Below are positions 34,655-46,066 of a stretch of DNA of 64,000 bases, piece by piece (position 1 is the stretch's first letter; each line of letters opens with the position of its first letter). Source of the DNA: Certhia americana (lineage: Eukaryota; Chordata; Aves; Passeriformes; Certhiidae); NCBI GenBank assembly GCA_018697195.1, contig CM031879.1, positions 37,001,408 through 37,065,407 on the forward strand, given 5' to 3'. Under the pieces are notes generated by a model. It worked only from the letters and a program-made list of their open reading frames with translations. It had not been told where the DNA came from and did not search any database. A program made the translations under genes and the position numbers.

Positions 34655-35647
34655 CCAGAAATATTATTAATCGTAATCCAAATTTCAGTTCATTTTAGGA
34701 CAAAGGGAAAAAAATCAGAAATCCATGAAGTCTAGGCCCAGTAACTTCCTCAGAAAACATCATTCTAGGAAACATAGCAATATTGCTATATAGTTAATGG
34801 AGATTTCATCAGTGGATCATTTTATCTGACCCTCTGTAGAACAAAATTATCAGCTTCAACCAGTAACTCTACTGAAGTTACCGATCAATAACTTGAATTA
34901 AAATATTTCTGTCAAGTCAACTGTCGCAAGTCCAAGAACAGGAGATCACACTGTATATTAAGAGATTCCTCCTTTGACTGGCAAGGAATCAGACACAGTA
35001 TCTCAGAATCATAGCAGGTGACTCTCATTTGAAATGAGGGCAGAATCTCTGTGACATCAGAGTAGAACTTTTTTGTGATTTAAATCATGTATCCAATCCT
35101 CAGTTTAAGATTACATAAACCAATTAAAGTATGCAGAAGTATAGTTACATCTGATGTGCAATGGGAAGCATTTCCTTTCCTTTTCCAGCTGCTCATACAA
35201 CCCTGAGAGTTCCTTAAAGAAATAAAGCACCATTCCATTCCTTCAGTGTGGAAGAACTGAAATAAACCCCTATTTATTTAGCAATTATTTAATCAAGTAA
35301 AATTCCTTCTTAGTATCTGCAAGTATTTAGATGTTAAAATTTGGTATTTTATTATAGTTACTGTTAAAGTAGAAATTAAAGCATTATGTGGATATTTATG
35401 GGAGTACATTTGAAATTTCTGTGACTCAACAATAGAAGAAAACCTGGCTGCAAAACACCACCAAATACAGAAAATCTTTTCCTCTCTATATGAAAGTTTT
35501 GAAATTTCTTACAGAAGATTTGAGCAAGGTACGTCCTCAGTGGTCTTACGTATCTCACCCCATTTTGAAATACCTCTAGGAATGTAAGCTGCCCTTTGTC
35601 AACTAAAACAACAAAAAAGCCCTTTTTTGTACTTTCAGTACTCCTAC
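33527..35647 (-). other. PPP1R12A: 2.1-kb intron
   Basis: Contains the AT microsatellite at 34552-34654. Nothing else was recognised. Confidence 0.55.
34552..34654 (+). repeat. Compound (TA)n microsatellite with higher-order structure
   Basis: Three (TA)n runs are separated by the same spacer AAAAATATATTAC, with small changes, suggesting that a larger unit was duplicated. Expected to be length-variable. Confidence 0.9.
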
Positions 35648-35816
35648 CTCTCTCACTTTCTTTTGTTCCACTCCGAGAATAGGCAGAAGTTATACCTATA
35701 AGGCTGTTTGGTCTGTTTAGCTGACTTGAACTTGATAGAGAGCTAGTGGAGGTGGAGAGCGAAGAGGTGGATGATGTAGACGTTGAAGTTGAAGTTGGTC
35801 TATAGCGATGATACGG
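35648..35816 (-). CDS. PPP1R12A: PPP1R12A exon: Ser/Thr-rich segment (~767-823)
   Basis: 169 nt, acceptor GAATAG, donor GTAGGA. It encodes PYHRYRPTS, a near-pure Ser/Thr run of about 25 residues, then SQLNRPNSLIGITSAYSRSG and TKESER. The Ser/Thr run differs from the human sequence, as expected for low-complexity DNA; the flanks are conserved. Confidence 0.95.
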
Positions 35817-35988
35817 CTATTCAACAGAAAAATGTCAGAATTAATTTACCAATATTGACAAATACAAACCACAGGATATGAAAACATTTAACTATATAAA
35901 TGATTCTTACAGTAGTACCAAAATTAAGAAAATACTGTTGGAGTAAAGATTCATATAATTTCTCTACCTATACTCATCATGAAAATAC

Positions 35989-36186
35989 CTCTTCAACAGT
36001 TCGTGAATATCTTTGTCTATAATCATCATCTTTAGTTTCAGATTCTTTCTTTTCTTCTTGTTTTTCTTTGTCTTGCTTTTCTTTCTCCTCCTTTTCTTTT
36101 TCTTCATTTTCCTGTTCTCTGGTTCGCGTGGGACGACTTCTTCCTATAGTTTTTTCAGCTTCTTGAAGATCTGTCAGTGTTACGCC
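35989..36186 (-). CDS. PPP1R12A: PPP1R12A exon: charged coiled-coil segment (~701-766)
   Basis: 198 nt, 66 codons, phase 0-0, acceptor TTTCACAG and donor GTATTT. It starts GVTLTDLQEAEKTIGRSR, which completes the inhibitory segment, then a long Glu/Lys helix and ends YSRTVEE. The E/K-rich run makes the plus strand strongly pyrimidine-rich. Confidence 0.96.
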
Positions 36187-39100
36187 CTGTGAAAACAGCA
36201 GTCAGCAAACACCATTTAAATATAACATTAACATTAGTGTAGATGACCACATTACATAAATATTTTAAAGAAAACATTCAACTTAAGAAAACTAAATCTA
36301 TTTTACCTATATATTCTACCTATAGGCTTCTTTCTTGAATCTTGGAACCAAACATCCCTCTGATACCTGGCAAATATTTGCTGTAATGTGATCTACCACA
36401 GACTCTCCAGCAAGCCCATTTTTAGCTGAACTAGTAGATACAGACTGCATAGAAGATCTTATAGAAATAATTTACGAATCTAATTGACACTTTTAATATG
36501 ATTGTAAGCATATTAAACGTTTCTGAAAGAACCCTAAAAATACAATACCTATTTTCAGAAATGTTGATACTTGACAAATTAAGTCCTTGCAACTGGATTT
36601 TTAGGTAAGACACACTGAAAAGTCTCTTGTCATTTCTAGGCTAAAAACTAGTTTTGAAATAAGCTCAAAAAGCAAACAATTTTATGAAGACAGCTTTTCT
36701 CTACTATCTTTTGAGCTGATGTATCTTAGTGAGACATTGCTCAAAACACTTTGTCATCTACTCTTCAAAGCAAACTTTGCATCTTGTCAGTCACTTAATT
36801 GCTTTTAGTGTTGATAAAGTTTAATCCAGTAATTCCTGGTAGCTTTTTCACTGTAAAGATTCAGCAATAGTTAGCCTGTAGTCTGACTATCATTCAGGGC
36901 TCTGAATTAGAATTATGAAGTAGAAGTAACTCCTGTATGATGAGGTTGTATCAAGCAGCACAAATCTCTCATTAGGACAGCTAACCGGAAGTATTTGAGG
37001 GGTTTAAAACTGCAAAAAATTTAAAAGCAACATCAGTAAGCAATGTCACTATGGACTCAGCCTAAAAACAGGTAAGGACAATGGCTAGAGTATTTCTTTG
37101 TGTAGTTTCATTCAGGGACTATTTGTTGATTATTCTCAGTTTGCCAGCAGACAGTGGTTGGCAGATGCTCCATTGCCCAAAGAGTGTTCAAGTACCATTA
37201 GAGATACTTTATTTTGCTACTGCCACATTGGTCCCTGTGATAGGATTGTGCTAGTTGCTAATAGATATGGATAAAAACTGGGAAGAACTTTCAAACATAT
37301 CAGTAGTTAAACTAAGAGAGAGAAATGCTGCAAAGAGACACACAGTTGGATACTAGATTATTAGCATGTAATAAAAACCTCTTTTTTAGTATTCTTCCTT
37401 CTCCAGAGAAAATATATTAGAAGTTTTTTTTTTCTATGTCATGAAACTTATTAGCTATCCATATGTTGATCAGCTAATTCATATTATCTACAATTGTTCA
37501 TGCACAGAAAAAAAAAATTAGAAATGAATGTAAATGCAGTATGCTATGCCTGCTTCTCAAGAATGTTATGGGTATGTTTTCAAAAATGTAGAAGTTTTAG
37601 TAATACTATACCTGTGTAGATCTTCTAGACTGTCTTGCTTGCCTGGATCTAGCTTTTCTTTGGGACTCGGACTCTTCATCCCGTACTGGAGTGAGGTATG
37701 ATCTAAAGAGTTAATCACGTGATAATTTATGCACAAATTTATTACATGGTCAAATTCCCACCCCACAAAACAACAGACTGAAAACCAAAGCAGTCAGAAG
37801 AAAGTATTTAACTATATAGGACAGATTACATTTTAGACATTTCATCCATATTATTCTGATCTACTTATTCATCAAGACAACAGCCTTAGAACTCAATTCA
37901 AATACACAGAATTTCCCCACTTAATTTAGATTTCTTTTTACCATTTTCTATAAATATAACTTTAGCTCTTTCGGAATTTTACTGGAATACTAACACAGGG
38001 GCAGAAGACCTCATAAATTCAGCCAGTTAGACATTTATACATTGAATATGTGTGTGTATCAACTTTCAACATCACTTGGAAGCTTTTAGAAAAAGCTAAA
38101 TGTACTGTTAATGCACAAAACCTAATTATATAATCCATTTCACCAGAAATTAAGAATCCCTGAGTAGGTCGTTACCATATTTTCACATGAATCACCTATG
38201 CTTTGAGTAATCCAAGTCCCTTTGAAAAAAATGAGCTTAAAGAGAAATCTTCATGAAACCCACAGAAGTCCTGCAGAATAAGCAGGTAATTGTAATCAAA
38301 GATAAAAGGCTGATAGAGTAGACATACAAGGTCAGGTCTCTTTTTAAGAAATCCTCTAATCCAGATAACAGGCAAAAAAATGAACAGGAGATACATACAT
38401 GCATATATTTGTATGTATGTAAACCCAAAAGTAAAGAACTTAAAAGTTTTTAATGCATTTGTTCATTTTCTATGGCAGAATATTCTTGGAAACTGCTATA
38501 ATTTCATACAGTTTTTAAATCCTTGGATTGGCTAAAATTAGAAAAAAAAAAAAAAGTAAAAAAAAAAAGATTTGAAAGATTTGAAAAAAGCAAAATCAAA
38601 AGGTTGTTAAAAGGCTGCTTAAAACCTCTCTGGTTTATATATCATTAGTTAAGAATAGTTAAGAATCACTGGATAAGGATTCAATAAATTAGCTAGTGAT
38701 TATGCCATCAGCTATTAATACCTTAATAATTTATGTATGGAAAGAGCAGTTTACTCACGTAATATACTTGGTAGCCTTAGCACATACTAAAAAGAATTCT
38801 GAAACAATCTTAAGAGTTAAAAAACTTCATTTACCCAGATCTGTGGACTACAACCTATGCTCTGCCCCATTAAAATACTTACAACTAACTGCTATCCTTA
38901 AAAATGTTGAAACAATTCCCTTCTTATGGCACATCTCAATACGCAAATTTGATTTCCTTATCCAGGTCTGTTGTAAACAGCATTTTTCATTGACTTTCCA
39001 TTTTCCAAAAACTCTAGGCTGCATTGTCATGAGGAAAAGGCTGCCCATTAAGCTGCTCTAGTTAAACCACCACCTAAACCTAAACCACCACCTGCCTAGG

Positions 39101-41273
39101 AGGGCTTGACTGCAGAGCAGGTGCCATCTTTAGGGCTTAAAATTGCCACCAATTTTTTTCCCATAACTTACTTTTTAGTAACTGCTGTACCCACACCTAC
39201 CTTCCAATAAATCTGAAACTGCTTTAAATTGCACAGAGAGAAAATGAAAAGTCCTAAGTTTTCAAGTGCACAGTCCAGAGTAGAAAGTGCTCTTCCCTAG
39301 CATCCCTTTCATGCACCATACACAGCTATCTATGTTGTATTATTCATGATACAAAGACTTAGACTCAAGCTTGTAATTTCCTTCCCTGTTTCTCTAAACC
39401 AGTCCTAAAAATCAAATAAAGAATATAGCTTCTTCAGCTATTCCAAATGAATGCACCATTACATGCTCCACCAATAAAATACTTTATATCTTTACTTTTC
39501 AACTATCTTTGAAGTACTTTTCCAAACATATTTTCTAAATATGCAATTTCAGTCTATAAACACAGATTAACCAACTTCATTACTTAAAAAAGTATATAGC
39601 ATGTAATATTTCATATACATTTATTTTTTATGTGCATAGAAACATATGTAGATATGCACAAACATATATATCTGTATATACAGATAAATATGCTTGTGAT
39701 TGTATTTAGAGCACTACATTCTCCAATGAATGCAGCAATTATTCCAATTTTGATTTCTAAGATTCATGGGTATACTAATATGCCATCAAGAATGCATCTG
39801 CAACAGTACACCACACAATCACCCCAGTCAGAGAAAAACACAGAATTTGAGTTCAGGCCAGCTGCAGGTATCTAAAACATATGTAGTATATGCACATTAG
39901 TATACACACACTAGTAAGAGCAAACAAGACAGCAAAAGCCTAATTCTAATTTTCCTTGCCTGTCTAGCTGATATAAGACTAAAATAGCATTTGAATTTTA
40001 GAATTTGAATTATTTTGAATTATTTTTGAGAAAACACACGTTTTGTTGGTTATGCTTTTCATTTGTTGGGTTCAGTTCAAATTTCACTATGGAAAATGCA
40101 GGTTCTGACTACAGTAGTTAGTGAAATGGGTTGTTAGCACATGTGGACCCTTTCCAAATCATGGGGGGAAATAATGAAAACATAATCCATATATCACAGA
40201 AGATTTTTCATCTCAGTTTTCAGTAGGAAGACCACAGAAAATGGACTACCCTAATTAGGCCTCTATAAGGAATCTTTAAATGCTGCTGCCTTAAGTGAAC
40301 CAAAAGAATGCAATTTTTTTCTGTTATAAGGAAAAGCTTCATTACCTCCGTGAACATACAGAGATACACATATCTGGCAATGATACAGAAAGTACATTTT
40401 GAAACTACTACAGGAGCAACACAGAAATCTGAACTTGCATTTCAGCAGGAGGGTTAAAGAATAAACATTTATAAATATTCAGAAAAAGAAGAACAAGGGA
40501 AAGCTAACATGAATTAACAATCTTTTGAAATCTTATTTTTGCTTCCATAAATAGAAGGAAACAACTCTTTATGGAAACAAATATGCACCAATCTTAACCA
40601 ATCCTTCATATAACTGTAAACAGAAAACCCCACCATATTCTTAAAATAAAGATTTACATCAGCTTCTTACTCATTGTTCATACTTAATGTCTCTTAAAGC
40701 ATTGCATTTAAAATTGTATGACTATGTTTCAAGTAGAAAAGACCCTAAATCATGCAATAAAATACACAGAATGTGTTGGGTTCAATACTCTCTCCTCAAT
40801 AATGTCAGGCATAGAAAATGATTGAAAAAATGCTACTCTGTGACTTATTAGCATACTACCAAATGGCACACTACCTCAATCAGCAGCAACATAGTCGTAG
40901 TAATTAATTAATTAATTACTCATTTTATTATTTTTAATTCTTTACAGAGTTGGTATATATATATATGGTATTTTTAAGAGGATTCATTTAATGTATTAAG
41001 AGAAATATAAATCTGAAAATACCATATACCATGAGAACCTAAGGCCAGTCAAACCCATACAGTATCAAAGTTTAAATTTCATGAATGGTCTCTATTAGTA
41101 CTAAGCTCTTAAATAAACTGAGGTACCAGTTGCTTCAATACACAGCAAGAAAACAACACTGCTTTACATACTGTACTGTTCAACTCTGTGATAACCAACA
41201 CATTCCTTTAAATAATAAAGAAGAAGTATAACTCTTGTGTAAGAGCAACATTACTCTTAGGACCTTTACACAC
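36187..41273 (-). other. PPP1R12A: Introns flanking the RRSTQ exon (exon at 37612-37702)
   Basis: About 1.4 kb and 3.6 kb. Only A-rich runs (near 38540) and short AT repeats (for example 40900-40965) are seen; no gene or mobile element was recognised. Confidence 0.5.
37612..37702 (-). CDS. PPP1R12A: PPP1R12A exon: first ROCK inhibitory site, RRSTQ (~670-700)
   Basis: 91 nt, acceptor CTTTAG and donor GTATAG. It encodes RSYLTPVRDEESESQRKARS then RQARQSRRSTQ and ends in phase 0. The Thr of RRSTQ is human Thr696, phosphorylated by ROCK and ZIPK, turning the segment into a pseudosubstrate that blocks PP1c; the Ser before it is the PKA/PKG site that opposes this. The exon border falls two residues after the Thr. 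Confidence 0.97.
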
Positions 41274-41450
41274 CTCCGTCTCTCCCTGACCTCTGATGTT
41301 GAGGACACAGTGCCAGAAGTAGCTGTAGTCATGGCTGTGGTAGTGGCTGCAGCATTTACAACAGATGGTGCAACAGGAACGGTCACTGCTGTAGGAACAC
41401 TGTCCTTTTCTTTCTCAGTACTATCCTCAGCCCACAAACGATTTGAGGTA
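41274..41450 (-). CDS. PPP1R12A: PPP1R12A exon: Ser/Thr-rich centre (~611-670)
   Basis: 177 nt, phase 2-2, acceptor GCTGTAG and donor GTGTGT. It encodes STSNRLWAEDSTEKEKDS, then a Val/Ala/Thr-rich low-complexity run, and ends STSEVRERRR. Third consecutive symmetrical exon in the central region. Confidence 0.95.
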
Positions 41451-41898
41451 CTACAGCATAACAAGCAGCAACACAAAAAAAGAGAAAAGGAAACAGCTAA
41501 ACAATGAAAGCACTTTACTAAACAACTAATAACATGGAAATTGAGGGATGGATTTTTTTTTAAGAAGCAAACTGAGAAATGTCTCTACTATGAAAGCTCG
41601 GCTTGAGCTATTAAATTGAATAAATTAAGAATTAGCAGTTCACAATAATTGAACTTTAATTCTTCAGACCCTTCTAACATTTGACTATTTTTTTTAATAC
41701 CAAGATGGCTTTCATATAACAGTAGAAAGCCATTCACAATTTTTGAGCCAAATTGTATAAAATCAAAACAAATTTAACAGAAAAGTGAAAAAATCCAGAG
41801 CCCCAGGATTTACTAAACAAGAACGCATGCACATACATAAGCACACAGTAGACCTGACAAATAAAAAAAAAAAAGAGAAAATGTCCTGGAGCCATTAC

Positions 41899-42060
41899 CT
41901 GCTTTGTACACCTGCTGAAGTAGAACCCGTTGTACTCTTCGCAGTAGTGTTTGTGCTGGCAGGCAGCGTTTTCTGAAGACCAGCAGAAGAGGTAACTGTT
42001 GATGCAGTACTTGGAACATTAGAACTTATCAAATCATCTTGTCTTCTACCAAAGGAGCCA
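41899..42060 (-). CDS. PPP1R12A: PPP1R12A exon: Ser/Thr-rich centre (~557-611)
   Basis: 162 nt, phase 2-2, acceptor CCTTCAG and donor GTAATG. It encodes SGSFGRRQDDLISSNVPSTA, a Ser/Thr-rich run, and ends SAGVQS. The human counterpart of about 56 residues is missing in one known isoform, and the symmetrical phase fits a cassette here too. Confidence 0.94.
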
Positions 42061-42654
42061 CTGAAGGAGACACATGTACAATGACTGCGTTTATTATTTA
42101 TATTTACTCATTAAAATATCACCAAGCCGTGAATGATCTGTTAAGTATCTGCCCAAGTATTCTGTGCATCAGTTGAGTCTTGGAAACTTCTGGTGCAAAA
42201 AAAGCCTTTTTTTTATTGTTTCCTTGGCTAGGACTTTTAATTTATGACTTCGGAGGGTAGCAGAAGTGTCCCTTAGTCCCAACCCTTTCTCTACCAAAGA
42301 GGATAAAGAATGGAATCTCACTCGTTTACATAAGAACATCTTGATCACATCTACTAAAGTATTCATATAGGGCCCCCAATGTCCCATTTTTAAACTGCTG
42401 TTTCACCCACACTGAATACCTCAGAAAATGCAGAACCTTACTGCACAGCTTGTCAGGAAAGAAAATGTCATCAATATCACTCCTCTTATAATTTGAAAGC
42501 AATTAAATATACTGCCCCATTTTTAAAAAAAACTTTAATCATTCCCAGGAAGAATAACCTCCCACTCAGGTTTTTGCCTTGCTATTCAAGCTATAAAGCA
42601 TACCCAGTAGTTTACAAGAAATAAATCTGCATTATGCTTTATCGTGGCAGTGTG

Positions 42655-43210
42655 TTTCTTATTAATGGTATGTTCTGTTATTGCCCAAGTAATGGCTTCC
42701 AAATTATATCCTCCTACCCACCTCGTCCTGAGTTCCCTGTAAATCCTACCTTGTGCCAACTCCCTGCTTGGAATTCCCCTTCAGAAATTCCCTAAAGTAG
42801 GATGCCCCATTAGTCCATGTGACCCAATTTTCTCTCCTTACCTCCCTCATTGGACAATGCTTTTGCCAACCTTGCCCTTTACCCCTCCCCAGGATACCTC
42901 CTATTAGCTAATAATTGTACCCTCCCTTCAGAACACCCCCATATTTAAGCTGATGTATACTTGCATTTTCTGTCTCTTGCCACCATATTCCCCAGAGTAA
43001 TAAAATCCTCTTTGATCCTATGCAAAAGACCTCCCCCTCCTCCTTGTCTCCTTCAGGCACAGACCGACAGCCAAAAAGGTCATAGAGCAACTGCTCTAAG
43101 TCACCCTTCAGGTGATCCTGCCCCTGGGGTGTGACCCCTCTTGGTGCAGGTTGGAGTGACAGAGCCAGTGCAGCTCCGACCCACTGTGCTGTATGAGACT
43201 GCCTGGTTAC
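42655..43210 (+). mobile_element. Probable solo LTR of an endogenous retrovirus
   Basis: Composition changes sharply from the surrounding AT-rich intron. The segment has LTR-like architecture in plus orientation: a C/T-rich U3-like part, TATA-like ATATTTAAGC at 42941-42950, AATAAA at 42999-43004, then a C/T-rich U5-like part. No internal viral genes are present. I could not fix the ends or a target-site duplication. It is antisense to PPP1R12A, the usual orientation of LTRs that persist in introns. Confidence 0.5.
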
Positions 43211-43414
43211 TGATTATACAAATGTCAAGACTCAAAAAAATGCTAGGCATGTATCACGTACATCAGCAGCACGTATCAATATGCAGCTTAGTTATTTGAC
43301 TCTCTTCTTTGATCTACTCATTTTAGCTATTTATTGCCCCACTAATTACAATGAAGAATTTAACTCATATAGAATATAGATACATTGAAACTACACAATG
43401 CAGCAAAGTCCATC

Positions 43415-43439
43415 ATATATATATATATATATATATATA
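43415..43439 (+). repeat. (AT)n microsatellite
   Basis: About 12 uninterrupted AT units in the intron upstream of the central 123-nt exon in genomic plus order. Confidence 0.95.
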
Positions 43440-43666
43440 CAGCACATGATGCCTCCTGAGAAAATCTTGCAAGTACAACTTGCAAGCGTACAACTGCACA
43501 TTTAAAACCAGCATCACCACTGCAATGCATACTGTGCAATTACTATGAACAAGGCAATATGTAACCATTCGATTTTAAACTGTCCTAACAAAATGATTCA
43601 ATACTTGCTACATTTTAAGCCTGTTCTGATAGAAAAAAAAAAAGAAGAAAAAAAAAAATTCCACAC

Positions 43667-43789
43667 CTTCTTTGATAACTTGTATTTAATGATGCAGGAC
43701 CTTCATTCGAACTGTTTTTCTTTACATCTTCCTCCCATTTTCTCCTGTTGTAGGAACTGCCACCACGTATTGAACTAGCAGACGAATCC
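43667..43789 (-). CDS. PPP1R12A: PPP1R12A exon: 41-codon central insert (~516-557)
   Basis: 123 nt, phase 2-2, acceptor TTTTACAG and donor GTGTGG. It encodes RDSSASSIRGGSSYNRRKWE then EDVKKNSSNEGPASLNTSYQ. Its length is exactly 41 codons, the size of the central insert (about residues 512-552) that distinguishes the chicken M133 and M130 isoforms, so this is very probably that alternative exon. A long A-rich run follows the donor on the plus strand. Confidence 0.94.
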
Positions 43790-44444
43790 CTGTAAAAGAG
43801 ATTTTAGTTCAGAAAACTCACATTAAAGAAGGCTGTTCTTGAGGTGAGCTGAACAGGAGCTTCAAATTAAAATCCTGGATAACACACTTAAAATAAACAT
43901 AACTGAATAAGGAATAAAATTGCTTTTATGGCCAATCATTCTCAAGCCTCTGTGGAAAGATACTACATTCATACTAACACAATTAGAAACATAAGAAAGC
44001 AGCATCAAAAGAAAACTGCTGAAGAGGACTTAATCAACATGAAATCAATTGTTGGCTTCTATCTGTGGTCATTGCTGGCTTTGTTTTTCTCAAAAAAGGA
44101 ATGAGATGTTTTTCTGTTTGCTCCTGAGATTATCCAATGCAATAATGGAAATCTGCTTGGGTTTTTTAATAGCTGATTTGATGGAGTTCTTCATTCTTTG
44201 ATGTTATAAGTAGTTTTAAAGCTGACAAGCTTTTAGAACTCATGATACTGTAAGACCAGTGTAACTAGGCTTGCAGTAACCATTCCTGAGAGGTCTGACA
44301 TGTATCACTAGCTGACATAACTCCGGTCATAAGGAATTTCCACACTGTTGTTGCAGTTTGTAGCAGCAAGGAATAACCTTGCAAAAATCTGCTTTAAAAA
44401 CTATCCTGAAAACTGACACACAAAACCAAAAACTTCAGAGTCAC

Positions 44445-44539
44445 CTGTTTTCTTTTTCGTCAATGTCAGAGGTACTGGCCAGCCGTCTTGGTATTGTAGG
44501 TGCCACATATGCAAGTCGAGTTCCTTTTCCATCTTTCTC
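44445..44539 (-). CDS. PPP1R12A: PPP1R12A exon (~485-516)
   Basis: 95 nt between acceptor CTTTCAG and donor GTGACT. It encodes EKDGKGTRLAYVAPTIPR, then RLASTSDIDEKEN and two bases of Arg. It enters in phase 0 and leaves in phase 2, so it cannot be skipped alone without a frameshift. It leads into the alternatively spliced centre. Confidence 0.96.
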
Positions 44540-45367
44540 CTGAAAGACATTGTTTTTTTTGTTAATTTTTATTGTTATTGATTATCTTGTCTGGAAAATC
44601 ATCATTATGCCCAGCCGTATACCGGAGTATACAAATATTTGGAGTATACAAATACTCCAGCCATATTTACTGTGACCCAATTATACAAATGAGTTTTAAG
44701 CTTTAGTTAAATATCATAAAAGACTACAACAGGAAAAGGAAACTGCTAATGTTTCCATTCTAGTGATGCTAATGACTTATTTCTTTTTTCTGCTTTGCTG
44801 CAGTACAATTCCAACAGTGATTCCTGAAAGCAAATGGTTCAGTATTTTTATATAGTACAGTACACTATTATTCTTAATCTTTAAGTCATTTGATTTTGAA
44901 ATATAACCACAAGTTCTATTTTGTTCAGTTACCTGAAAAACAGTTGGTTTAGTATATCCATATTTAGTTACAAACCAATTTTTGAAAATAAAAATCACTA
45001 CAAAATGAAAATTAACACAAAAGAGACTTCTCTTATTTATAAGATTCTTTTAGCATCGTTCCCCAAGTGATGCAAAAGCTATCAAATCTCTAATGTCTTC
45101 CAATTGTAAAAATGACTACTACCTTTGCAAGTCCTAAAAAGGGATTAAATACCAGACCTTCAGGTCACCAGACACGGAAGGAACATATTACACTTTGAGA
45201 GATACTATAAAGAAGTATAACTATAAAGAACTATAATTTAATTTTTTGGTATTTTAGTTAAGAACAGATGTGTACTACCATCTTACTTCTATAATACATT
45301 ATTAACATCTATATTAAGAAAGGTATATGAATTCCTCAAAATGTTGTTTCATCCTGAAAATTATTAC

Positions 45368-45583
45368 CTTTTCCTTGTTGTCCAGTGAAGAGGAAAGTCT
45401 AGGACTTGATGCAGAACGCATAACACCTGCAGAGTCCTTTTCTTTCTGAGCTTCTTTGGAAGCAGTAATCTCTGCAAGTGCACCATAACTACCAGTTTTT
45501 CTAAGACCCAACCTCCATGAAGCAGGAGATTCATCTTTCCTCTCTTCATCTTTGGGAGAAACCTTGGTTGCAGATGTTGGAAA
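45368..45583 (-). CDS. PPP1R12A: PPP1R12A exon: NUAK1/14-3-3 site region (~413-484)
   Basis: 216 nt, exactly 72 codons, phase 0-0, acceptor TTATGTAG and donor GTAATA. It begins FPTSATKVSPKDEERKDESP and contains PASWRLGLRKTGSYGALAE, then RSASSPRLSSSLDNKEK. In mammals the serine in RKTGSYG (Ser445) and one in RSASSP (Ser472) are NUAK1 sites that recruit 14-3-3 and reduce phosphatase activity; both are present here. Confidence 0.97.
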
Positions 45584-45949
45584 CTACATAACACATAAAA
45601 GTGAATTTACATTATTAATTTACATTATCCATGGTAATTCATGCTCCTTGTAACGATTTGAGAACACAACTGTTTTTAATAATTGTAAGTGCTGTATTCG
45701 TAGGGAAGTTGTAGTGAGAGGCAACCTATGCACTTTTCTCTTAAATTAGTCAATGAGATCAGAAAAGTAAGACCGGTCAAGGAATACCACTCCTACAAAA
45801 GTTAGCTTACAAAAACCCACACATTGTAATACACACTGTGAACTTGAGGTAAAAATTAAGAAACATGCAAATCTGCTATTAACTGGTTTTTTTTATTAAA
45901 TATGTTATTTTGCAACCTGTACATAAACCTGTGCACACAAGAACCTCAC

Positions 45950-46066
45950 CATAGATTTTTCACCCTTATTGGGCACAAGAACAATGCCAGTTTTGCGCAA
46001 GCCCTGCCTCCATGATGCAGGATCTACTGACTCCACGACAGGCATGATAGGAGGAATGAAATCATA
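45950..46066 (-). CDS. PPP1R12A: Novel candidate cassette exon of PPP1R12A, duplicate of the following exon
   Basis: 117 nt, exactly 39 open codons, phase 0-0, between acceptor GACTTTAG and donor GTGAGG. Both neighbouring exons meet at phase 0, so inclusion keeps the frame. It encodes YDFIPPIMPVVESVD, then PASWRQGLRKTG, then IVLVPNKGEKSM. The middle block matches the next exon (PASWRLGLRKTGSYG), which suggests an old tandem exon duplication. The exon that is canonical in human and chicken MYPT1, as I remember those proteins, is the next one; I do not recall this peptide in them. Expression is not shown by the sequence. It could be included, be mutually exclusive with its neighbour, or be dead, although the intact frame and splice sites argue against a dead copy. 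Confidence 0.7.
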
